From positions 682,001-746,000 of the forward strand of contig NZ_CP045702.1 in NCBI RefSeq assembly GCF_014216315.1: a DNA stretch of 64,000 nt, in the 5' to 3' direction. Positions 57,403-64,000 of this stretch are shown here, one piece after another. This DNA is from Streptomyces finlayi (lineage in GTDB: Bacteria; Actinomycetota; Actinomycetes; Streptomycetales; Streptomycetaceae). Position 1 is the stretch's first letter. The number at the start of each line of letters is the position of its first letter. The notes under the pieces were generated by a model. The model saw only the letters and a list, made by a program, of their open reading frames with translations. It was not told the DNA's origin and made no database searches. Position numbers and translations under genes: made by a program.

Positions 57403-58251
57403 TCACTCCCCTCCGCGCAGGATGGAGTTCCCCTCGTGCAGCGGGTCGGGGGCATCGACGTCGAGCTGGAGTCGGCCGCTCTGCCCGTAGAAGGCGACCG
57501 GGTTGCGCCAGAGGACCTGGTCGACGTCGTCCTCGGTGAAGCCGGCCTTCAGCATCGCGTCGGCGACGTCGCGGGTCTTCAGCGGGTCGCTCCGGCCCCA
57601 GTCGGCGGCCGAGTTGACGATGATCTTCTCGGTGCCGTACGTCCGGAGGATCGTGACCATGCGGTCCTCGTCCATCTTGGTGTCCGGGTAGATGGAGAAA
57701 CCGGCCCAACAGCCACTGTCGGTGGCGTCCTTCACGGTCGTCTCATTGAGGTGATCGAGCAGCACCCGCTCCGGGGGAAGGTGGGATTCGCGGATGACGT
57801 CGATGGTGCGGTGCAGACCGGCGAGCTTGTCGCGGTGCGGAGTGTGGACGAGGGCGGGCAGACCGTGGTCCGCGGCGAGCTGGAGCTGTGTGGCCAGGGC
57901 GATGTCCTCGGCCGGGGTCATGGAGTCGTAGCCGATCTCGCCGACGGCGACGACGGAGTCCTTCACGAGGTAGCGGGGCAGGGCGTCGAGGACCGGGACA
58001 CAGCGGGGGTCGTTCGCCTCCTTGGGGTTGAGAGCCAGCGCGCAGTGGTGGGCTATGCCGTACTGGGAGGCGCGGAAGGGCTCCCAGCCGAGCAGCGCGT
58101 CGAAGTAGTCGAAGAAGCTGGCGGGCGCGGTGCGGGGCTGGCCGAGCCAGAAGGAGGGCTCGACCAGTGCGCGGACACCCGCGTCGTACATGGCCCGGTA
58201 GTCGTCCGTGGTGCGGGAGGTCATATGGATGTGGGGGTCGAAGATGCGCAT
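57403..58251 (-). CDS. eboB: TatD-family metal-dependent hydrolase (EboB-like)
   Basis: The 282-residue TIM-barrel hydrolase starts at ATG 58251 (TGATG with eboA). It has the amidohydrolase ligands: DPHIHM at the N-terminus, a VGEIGYD Glu, LVHTPH, LLDHLNE and NSAADWG. TatD-type enzymes use these for DNase or hydrolase activity, but in ebo operons the substrate is unknown. It is translationally coupled to eboA. All ligands appear present. Confidence 0.88.
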   Translation of the reverse strand: MRIFDPHIHMTSRTTDDYRAMYDAGVRALVEPSFWLGQPRTAPASFFDYFDALLGWEPFRASQYGIAHHCALALNPKEANDPRCVPVLDALPRYLVKDSVVAVGEIGYDSMTPAEDIALATQLQLAADHGLPALVHTPHRDKLAGLHRTIDVIRESHLPPERVLLDHLNETTVKDATDSGCWAGFSIYPDTKMDEDRMVTILRTYGTEKIIVNSAADWGRSDPLKTRDVADAMLKAGFTEDDVDQVLWRNPVAFYGQSGRLQLDVDAPDPLHEGNSILRGGE

Positions 58252-58922
58252 CAGGACTCCTCCGGGGGGACCGAGGGGGCGGGAGCGGTGAAGCTGAGTA
58301 CGTGCGCGAGACCCGCGGGGACGTCACGCCCGGCCGCGGTGCGTTCGGCGGCGAAGTCGGTCAGCATCCGGGCGAGTTCGGCGTCGCCCCGTGACCGGCG
58401 GGCCAGTGCGTCGACGCGGTCCACGGGGACTCCGGTGAAGAGACACTTGAGAACGGCGTGGCGCCACTGGTGCGCGTCGAGGTGCGCGGCGGCGTACGGG
58501 CCGACGGCGGCCGCGACGAGCCGGGTGTCGTTGGTACGCAGGGCGTCCTCGACGAGTGGCAGGGCGGCGGCGCCGACGTCCAGCCGGTGCAGGGTACGGA
58601 GCACGGCGCGCCGTTCGGCCGCGGTGCCCTGGTCGTAGAGCCTGGTGAGGGCGGGCACGCCGGCCCTCGCTTCGAGGAGCAGGAGGGCTCGTACGGAGTC
58701 GGCGTGGTCGAGCCCGCAGTGCCGGCCGGCGGCGGCGTACCGCAGTTCCCACGGTGGCGGCACGGCGAGGAGTGAGTCGCCCTCCGGCTGCTCGGCGATG
58801 TGCGGGGCGGTGTGCCTGGCGGTGTGCTCGGCTTCGGCCAGGGCTTCGTCGAGCCAGGCGCGTGCGGCTCCGCCGAGCTGTGCGTCGAGTTCTTCGCGGG
58901 TCAGCAGCGGGGTCATCGGCAT
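58251..58922 (-). CDS. eboA: EboA domain-containing protein
   Basis: The 223-residue, all-helical protein starts at ATG 58922 (GAAGGGAG upstream) and reads LTREELDAQLGGAARAWLDEAL, then several HEAT-like helices (GLDHADSVRALLLLEA, ERRAVLRTLHRLDV, AHQWRHAVLKCLF). The domain gives its name to the ebo operon and has no known catalytic site. It sits between the isomerase gene and eboB, in the usual operon position. Confidence 0.85.
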   Translation of the reverse strand: MPMTPLLTREELDAQLGGAARAWLDEALAEAEHTARHTAPHIAEQPEGDSLLAVPPPWELRYAAAGRHCGLDHADSVRALLLLEARAGVPALTRLYDQGTAAERRAVLRTLHRLDVGAAALPLVEDALRTNDTRLVAAAVGPYAAAHLDAHQWRHAVLKCLFTGVPVDRVDALARRSRGDAELARMLTDFAAERTAAGRDVPAGLAHVLSFTAPAPSVPPEES

Positions 58923-58944
58923 GGCGTTGCTCCCTTCGGCGGAT

Positions 58945-59829
58945 TCAGCGGCTCGACGGGCTGTGCTTGCGCAGGAACTCGATCGAGCTGCGGGCGAGTT
59001 CGGGACCGGCGTGCGAGTGGCGGGGCAGCTCGACGACGGTGAGGGCCTGGTAGTCCGCTTCCGCGAGCGCTTCGAGGACGGGCGGGAAGTAGATCTCGCC
59101 GTCGCCGAAGGGCAGGTGTTCGTGCACCCCGCGGCGCATGTCCTCGATCTGGACGTGGCGCAGCCAGGGGGCGGCGTCCCTGACGCAGTCGGCGGGCGAG
59201 GCGGGCTCCAGACACCGGCAGTGACCGATGTCGAGGGTGAGACCCAGGGGTTCCGGATCGTCGAGCAGAGCACGGAGGTGGTGGAAGTCGGCGAGCGTGG
59301 AGAGCAGATGGCCGGGTTCCGGCTCGATGGCGAGTGGGATGCCGGTGCGGTCGGCCGCATCGAGGACGGGAGCGAGCGCGTCGGCCAGTCGCTGCCAGAC
59401 AGCGGTGTTCGTGGGTCCGGGTCCGGGTCCGGGCCCTGTTCCGGAGCCGGGGCCAGGTGGGGTGACGCCGCTGAAGCAGTGCACGGCGTGGGCACCGAGG
59501 TCGGCGGCGATGTCGAAGGCCCGGACGAGCAGGGCGGTACGGGCCGCTCTGTCTTCGGGGTCCGGGTCGAGGAGCGACGGGCCGTGCTTACGTCGCGGGT
59601 CCAGGACATAGCGCGCTCCGGTCTCGATCGTCACCGTCAGCCCGAGACCGGCGAGCCGGCGCGCGACGTGGCGCGTGCGTGCGGCCAGATCCGGTGCGAG
59701 GGGGTCGAGGTGCATGTGGTCGAGGGTCAGCCCGACGCCCTCGTACCCGAGGTCGGCGAGAAGCCCGAGGGCGTCGTCGAGCCGAAGGTCGGTGAGCCCG
59801 TTGGTGCCGTAGCCGAAGTGGAGCGTCAT
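58945..59829 (-). CDS. Sugar phosphate isomerase/epimerase (AP2Ec family)
   Basis: The 294-residue TIM barrel has the motifs GYGTNGLTDL, YEGVGLTLDHMH, a HCFSG ligand, LAIEPEPGH, LTLDIGHC and VELPRHSH, which supply the Glu/His/Asp metal site. A loop near residue 142 is expanded by GPG and similar repeats (GPGSGTGPGPGPGPT). ATG 59829 overlaps the eboC stop (ATGA). It works in the ebo operon on an unknown sugar- or cyclitol-like compound; the presence of inositol-phosphate synthase upstream suggests an inositol-related one. Confidence 0.88.
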   Translation of the reverse strand: MTLHFGYGTNGLTDLRLDDALGLLADLGYEGVGLTLDHMHLDPLAPDLAARTRHVARRLAGLGLTVTIETGARYVLDPRRKHGPSLLDPDPEDRAARTALLVRAFDIAADLGAHAVHCFSGVTPPGPGSGTGPGPGPGPTNTAVWQRLADALAPVLDAADRTGIPLAIEPEPGHLLSTLADFHHLRALLDDPEPLGLTLDIGHCRCLEPASPADCVRDAAPWLRHVQIEDMRRGVHEHLPFGDGEIYFPPVLEALAEADYQALTVVELPRHSHAGPELARSSIEFLRKHSPSSR

Positions 59830-60959
59830 GTGGGGCTCACCTTTCGTGCGAACGTGCGCGCCAGGGGGACGAGCCCCATGAGAACCAGCGCGGTGACGGG
59901 GGCACCGGCGCGGGCCGCGAGGCCGGCCTGGAGCGGGATCATGGCGCGGATGCCACCGCCGACGGCGCGTTGCGTGAGCGGAGGGGACGGGTTGAGCGCG
60001 GCGTGCAGGTGGGGAGGCGCGGCGGTACGGAGGTAGGCACCTGCGAAGGCGGTGAGGAGAAGCCGGGCGGGGGCGCCGGCGGCGCGCCCTGGTCGTCGGC
60101 GCTCGCTCGCGACCGCGGCCCCGAGTGCCAGGGTCGCGGCGAGGGCGCCCAGCGGAGCGGTGGTGGAGCCGCCCTGCGCCTCGTGCCGGGAGACGAGGGT
60201 GACGGCGTAGGTGTGCGCGCCGAGGAGCGCGGCGGCGGGGAGGGCGGCACGCACGCTTGGCGCTGCCGGGGCGTTGCGCGCTGCCGGGGCTCTCGCCGCA
60301 GCACTCGCGGTCGCGGTCGCAGCCGCCCTCGCGGTCGCGGTCGCACCCAGGAGCAGGTCCAGGGAGCGGGCCGTCGCCATGGCGGCCGGGCCCGCCTCCG
60401 TGTGTTTCAGGTACAGGTCGTAGGACCACACCGTGGCCGCGAGAGCCGAGGCGACCGCGCACGAGGGGCGTCCGGCGCGTGCCGCCAGGGCCAGACCCGC
60501 CGCGGTCAAGGCCCCCGCCGCCGCGAGCGCCGCGCCGGGGGCGACGCGGCCCGAGGGAATCGGCCGGTGCGGGCGGTCCACGGCGTCCTCCTCGCGGTCC
60601 GCCCAGTCGTTGAGCGCCATCCCCGCCTCGTACAGGCAGAGGGAAGCACCGACGGCCAGGGCAGTGCCCCGGTCGGGCCTGCGGCCGATCGCTGCGGCTC
60701 CGGCCAGGGCGTCGCCCGGCACGGTGAACAGGGCCGAGACCCGCAGCAGCTCCGCCCACGCACCCGCCTCTTCGCGGAGGGTCGTCGTGCGGAGCCTGTC
60801 CGGCACGGGCGCAGTCCCACCCGCACCGGACAGGCCGTCTGTGGCCGCGGGGGACTCCGGAACGGGGCCGTACCGCGCGGGGCGGTCGCCGCGTGCGAGG
60901 CCCACCGCTGTCAGGAGCAGCAGCAGACCCGCCGCGCCGCCCCACCGGCTGAGCCTCAT
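59826..60959 (-). CDS. eboC: UbiA-type prenyltransferase (EboC-like)
   Basis: The 377-residue membrane protein has the first aspartate motif NDWADREEDAVDRPHRPIPSG of the UbiA family, here NDxxDxxxD, and multiple hydrophobic segments. The second Asp motif of canonical UbiA enzymes is weak or replaced. A central Ala/Thr/Arg-rich stretch (ATATARAAATATASAAARAP) is low-complexity and was expanded by 6-bp repeats. ATG 60959 overlaps the inositol-phosphate synthase stop. In ebo operons it is thought to attach or flip a prenyl-linked precursor. Confidence 0.85.
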   Translation of the reverse strand: MRLSRWGGAAGLLLLLTAVGLARGDRPARYGPVPESPAATDGLSGAGGTAPVPDRLRTTTLREEAGAWAELLRVSALFTVPGDALAGAAAIGRRPDRGTALAVGASLCLYEAGMALNDWADREEDAVDRPHRPIPSGRVAPGAALAAAGALTAAGLALAARAGRPSCAVASALAATVWSYDLYLKHTEAGPAAMATARSLDLLLGATATARAAATATASAAARAPAARNAPAAPSVRAALPAAALLGAHTYAVTLVSRHEAQGGSTTAPLGALAATLALGAAVASERRRPGRAAGAPARLLLTAFAGAYLRTAAPPHLHAALNPSPPLTQRAVGGGIRAMIPLQAGLAARAGAPVTALVLMGLVPLARTFARKVSPT

Positions 60960-62074
60960 CGTTCGCCCCGGAGCCGCTCGCCGAAGGCCAGCAGCGCGGC
61001 GTACTGCTCGGACAGGGCGGCCGGGCCACCGTCCGGGTCCTTGAAGTAGAAGCCCAGTTCGGGGCGCGGGCCGCTCAGTCCCTTCTCGTGGGCGCGGGCC
61101 ATCAGCCGGGCCAGGTCGAGCACGAGGGGGGCGGCGAGCGCGGAGTCGCAGCCCTGCCAGATCGTCTGGAGGATCATGCGCGAGCCGAGGAAGCCGTCGA
61201 AGGCGATGTGGTCCCACGCCGTCTTCCAGTCGCCCATCGCCGGCACGTCGTCGATGTGCACCTCGCCCTCGGGTGCGGTGCCGAGTGTGTCGGCCAGTAC
61301 GCGTTCCTTGCCCGCGTTCTTGGCCGCTGCCGCCGCCGGGTCGGCCAGCGCCGCTCCGTCCCCTCCGCCCAGGAGGTTCGTGCCCGACCAGGCCCGTACT
61401 GGCAGGGCTCTCTGCACGAACATCGGGGCGAGCACGGAACGCAGCAGAGTCTGGCCCGTCTTGCCGTCGCGTCCCGCGTGGGGAAGTGCGCAGGAGTCGA
61501 AGGCGTCCTGGAGGGCCGGGCCGCGCAGGCCCGTGGAGGGGGTGAAGTTGACGTACGGGCAGCCGGCCCGGAGGGCCGCCGCCGCGTAGAGGGAGCTGGC
61601 GGGAAGGCGTGCGTCACCCTCCTGGGGCAGGGGTTCCGTGGAGGCGACGTTGATGACGACCGTGCGCGCCAGTTCGTGGCGTCGGGCGAAGTCCGCGAGG
61701 TCCGCGACGAACGCGGTGATGAGCTGTTCGTCGGTGCGTGTGTCACCGGGGAGGGGTCCCCCGATGCGTATCTCCGCGTCGGCCGCGGTGAGTTCGGCGC
61801 GTACCGCCGACGGCAGGCCGTGCGGCAGGACCTCCCCGGCGGCGAGTGCCTCGGCCCGTTTCGGGAGGGGGCAGTCGATGGTGTCGTGGCCGCCGAAGAC
61901 CAGGGAGCTCAGCGGTGGCAGTCCGCTGCCGGCGAAGGGCGGTGTCTCGGTGACCATGCCGGTCGCCGGGTGGAGCCCGGCCGCGATGGCGGCGCATCCC
62001 GCGGTGGCGGTGGTGGCGACGGAGCCGCGTGCTCCGATGAACCAGACTCCGGTACGGACGGCTTGTGCGGTCAC
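60956..62074 (-). CDS. Myo-inositol-1-phosphate synthase family protein
   Basis: The 372-residue protein has an N-terminal NAD-binding GARGSVATTATAG, a NVASTEP segment, YVNFTPS, and the core KTGQTLLRSVLAPMF together with GTNLLGGGDG, which are hallmarks of 1L-myo-inositol-1-phosphate synthase. It would make inositol phosphate from glucose 6-phosphate with NAD. It is the first gene of the ebo-type operon (GTG 62074, GGAGG upstream). EboD (a dehydroquinate-synthase-like enzyme) is absent, so this may supply the cyclic precursor instead. Confidence 0.9.
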   Translation of the reverse strand: MTAQAVRTGVWFIGARGSVATTATAGCAAIAAGLHPATGMVTETPPFAGSGLPPLSSLVFGGHDTIDCPLPKRAEALAAGEVLPHGLPSAVRAELTAADAEIRIGGPLPGDTRTDEQLITAFVADLADFARRHELARTVVINVASTEPLPQEGDARLPASSLYAAAALRAGCPYVNFTPSTGLRGPALQDAFDSCALPHAGRDGKTGQTLLRSVLAPMFVQRALPVRAWSGTNLLGGGDGAALADPAAAAAKNAGKERVLADTLGTAPEGEVHIDDVPAMGDWKTAWDHIAFDGFLGSRMILQTIWQGCDSALAAPLVLDLARLMARAHEKGLSGPRPELGFYFKDPDGGPAALSEQYAALLAFGERLRGER

Positions 62075-62140
62075 GGGCTGCTGCCTCCCTGGCTGGGGCT
62101 CCTGGCGGGATGGAGCACGGTGGAGCGAGATGAGTACGAG

Positions 62141-62230
62141 GCGGTGGTGCGCGGTGCAGGGTGGTGGTGGGCGGTGCCGCGGTGGTGGTGGTGGTGGTGG
62201 TCGGCGGTGCCGCGGTGGTCGGTGGTGCCG
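62141..62230. repeat. GGT-rich low-complexity region before the inositol-phosphate synthase gene
   Basis: A run of GGT repeats (seven perfect copies at 62181-62201), interspersed with GCCGCGGTGG units, fills most of the space between the operon and the ThuA-domain gene. No promoter could be recognised within it. Confidence 0.7.
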
Positions 62231-62234
62231 GAGG

Positions 62235-62271
62235 ACGGCGGGCGGGGACCTCGGACTCCCCCGCCCGCCGT
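62235..62271 (-). terminator. Hairpin terminator of the ThuA-domain gene
   Basis: A perfect 13-bp stem (62235-62247 with 62259-62271) and an 11-nt loop lie 15 bp beyond the stop of the minus-strand ThuA-domain gene. Confidence 0.8.
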
Positions 62272-62285
62272 CGGCCGGTGCCGCC

Positions 62286-64000
62286 CTACGCCGAGGGCAG
62301 CTGCTTCAGCCGGATGTCACGGAAGGACACCTGGTCGTCGGCTCCGTGGTTCTGGAGGCCGATGTAGCCGTTCTTCAGGCTGCGGACCGGATCGGTGTTG
62401 GTGTAGTCGTTGATCTTCACGCCGTTGAGGAAGACCCGGAGGCGTTCGCCCTCGACCCGGATCTCGTAGCTGTTCCACTCCCCCGGCGGCTTGAGGACCC
62501 GTTCGCGGGCGGCGAGGTCGGCGGACTTGAAACCGTAGACGGCGCCCGTGGTGCGGTCGGCCGCGTCGGTGGCGTCGATCTGGACCTCGTAGCCGTTGTT
62601 CACGGCCGACCAGGGGTCGTCGGAGGCCGGGAAGCCGACGAAGATCCCGGAGTTGTCGTCGCCGGCCATCTTCCAGTCGAGCTTCAGGGAGTAGGACTTC
62701 AGCTCCTTGGCCTGGTACCAGAGCATCCCCATGCCGCCCTCGGTGCGCAGCTCACCGTCGGCGACGGCGAACTGTCCGGGCCCGGCCTGCTTCCAGCCGT
62801 CGAGCGTCTTCCCGTTGAAGATCGTCCGGTAGCCGGTGTCGGGCTTGCAGTCGGCCGTGGCCTGACCGGTGGTGTAGCGCATTGCGCCGAGGAGGTGCTT
62901 GCGGAAGTCCGGCTCGGCGTACGACTCCTTGGTGTGGCCGAGACCGGTGTAGAAGGAACGGCCGCCCTGGTAGGTCTGGCACCAGGAGATCGGGTGGTCA
63001 CCCTTCATCGTGCCGCCGGTGTAGCTGGTCTCGTCCAGCGTGGCGAGCACCTGGGCCTTGTCCCGGGGGTTGGTGCGGTAGTTGTACCACTCGTCGGTGC
63101 GGTCCCAGGCCTCGCCGAGGTGGGCCGTCGCCGGGTGGTCGTGGTTCTCGACGCGTACGGTGGCGGGCTGGATCTGCGGGTGCGAGGCGAAGTACGCGCC
63201 GACGAGTCCGCCGTAGAACTCCCAGTCGTACTCGGTGTCGGCGGCGGCGTGGACGCCCATGTAGCCGCCCCCGCCGGCCACGTAGTCCTCGAACGCCTTC
63301 TGCTGGTCGCTGTTGAGGACGTCGCCGGTCGTGGAGAGGAAGACGACGGAGTCGTAGCGCGCGAGGTTGGCCGCGGTGAACTGTCCGGGCGCCTCGGTCG
63401 CGTCGACGGTGATGCCGCTCTCGCCGCCGATCTCCTTCAGCGCGGTGATTCCCGCCGGGATGGAGTCGTGGCGGAAGCCGCCGGTCCTGGAGAAGACCAG
63501 GACCCGCTTGGCGTCCGCCTGGGGCGGGGCCGACGACAGCTGGAAGTCGTCGACGTCGTACAGCGCTCCGCTGCCGCCCCTGAAGACCAGGAAGAGTTCC
63601 GTGGTCCGCTGCGGGACGTTGCGCAGGGCCACGTCGATGTCCTGGAAGGTGTCCCAGCTGCCCGTCACCGGGATCGTGGCGGAGCCCAGCAGGGTGCCGG
63701 TGGGTGAACCGGTCCGCACTTCGAGGGAACCGCCCGCTCCGGCGGAGGAGATCCGGGCGGTGAGCTCGGTGGAGCCGGTGAGCAGATACGGCTTGAAGGA
63801 GATCCAGTCACCGTGGTGGATGTCTCCGACGGTCTTGCCGCCGTGTGCGCTCGCCTTGTCCTGCGGTGCGACACCGGACTGGGCGCTGTAGTGCTCCGCC
63901 TGGCGGTGGCGCGGCTGGAGCTGCGCCTGGTCGCTGCCGGTCAGCGCGGCCTGGCCGCCGCCTCCGCCGTCGGTGTACGACGCGTCGACCACTCCGAAGA
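62286..64000 (-). CDS. ThuA domain and DUF1080 secreted protein, 5' end outside the window
   Basis: At least 571 codons are open to the window edge, so the start and any signal peptide lie beyond 64000. From the N-terminal side it has a carbohydrate-binding CBM6-like domain (GDWISFKPYLLTGSTELTAR, DIDVALRNVP), a ThuA domain (RVLVFSRTGGFRHDSIPAGI, GGGGYMGVHAAADTEYDW, HPISWCQTYQGGRSFYTGLGH), and a DUF1080 (3-keto-disaccharide hydrolase-like) domain (FNGKTLDGWKQ, LKLDWKMAGDDNSGIFV, LQNHGADDQVSFRDIRL). It probably acts on exported sugars. It ends next to the ebo-type operon but is a separate transcription unit. Confidence 0.9.
   Translation of the reverse strand, partial: FGVVDASYTDGGGGGQAALTGSDQAQLQPRHRQAEHYSAQSGVAPQDKASAHGGKTVGDIHHGDWISFKPYLLTGSTELTARISSAGAGGSLEVRTGSPTGTLLGSATIPVTGSWDTFQDIDVALRNVPQRTTELFLVFRGGSGALYDVDDFQLSSAPPQADAKRVLVFSRTGGFRHDSIPAGITALKEIGGESGITVDATEAPGQFTAANLARYDSVVFLSTTGDVLNSDQQKAFEDYVAGGGGYMGVHAAADTEYDWEFYGGLVGAYFASHPQIQPATVRVENHDHPATAHLGEAWDRTDEWYNYRTNPRDKAQVLATLDETSYTGGTMKGDHPISWCQTYQGGRSFYTGLGHTKESYAEPDFRKHLLGAMRYTTGQATADCKPDTGYRTIFNGKTLDGWKQAGPGQFAVADGELRTEGGMGMLWYQAKELKSYSLKLDWKMAGDDNSGIFVGFPASDDPWSAVNNGYEVQIDATDAADRTTGAVYGFKSADLAARERVLKPPGEWNSYEIRVEGERLRVFLNGVKINDYTNTDPVRSLKNGYIGLQNHGADDQVSFRDIRLKQLPSA

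Overview
The window is a high-GC actinobacterial chromosome segment, almost certainly Streptomyces. The signs are strong GC3 bias, GTG starts, ATGA/GTGA translational couplings, a WhiJ/DUF397/HATPase regulatory cassette, an ebo-type operon and Streptomyces-style secreted proteins.

Left part (about 0.2-20.6 kb): a GtrA-like membrane protein is followed by a four-gene, translationally coupled Wadjet-type anti-plasmid operon (DUF2397, DUF2398, SMC-like ATPase, DUF2399 TOPRIM; 858-9095) and a secreted sphingomyelinase-like phosphodiesterase. A minus-strand ribose operon follows (LacI regulator, ATPase, fused permease/binding protein, ribokinase, ribose pyranase), with twin LacI-type operators upstream of the regulator. 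Next come MFS and MarR-like gene remnants, a secreted four-repeat protein, and an HTH-adenine methylase-like gene with a non-canonical motif IV.

Centre (20.8-51.3 kb): a composite defence island in three transcription units. The plus-strand unit encodes a 2138-residue Ser/Thr kinase fused to a DUF1998-type DEAD/DEAH helicase, a DrmD-like SNF2 helicase and a DrmMI/PglX-like adenine methylase. The convergent minus-strand unit encodes a full-length sigma-70 type factor, DrmA-like helicase, DrmB-like protein, a small SF1 helicase and a coiled-coil protein with a C-terminal hydrophobic segment. The third unit encodes a McrB-like ATPase with a RAMA-like domain, a McrC nuclease and a UvrD-type helicase with a RelE/ParE-like N-terminus. 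A WhiJ-like cassette sits between the two DISARM-like arms. All three defence units have a near-identical short palindrome, GTTKAC-N3-GTCAAC, in their upstream regions, which suggests one regulon. DrmC is not present. The layout suggests a DISARM variant with an added kinase-helicase and its own sigma factor.

Right part (51.7-64 kb): tRNA-Leu(GAG) marks the end of the island. Beyond it lies a minus-strand ebo-type metabolite operon: inositol-phosphate synthase, EboC, isomerase, EboA, EboB, EboE, phosphodiesterase and a Tat-exported isomerase. A complete IS4-family element with a 10-bp target duplication is inserted just before the last gene. A ThuA/DUF1080 secreted protein runs off the right edge.
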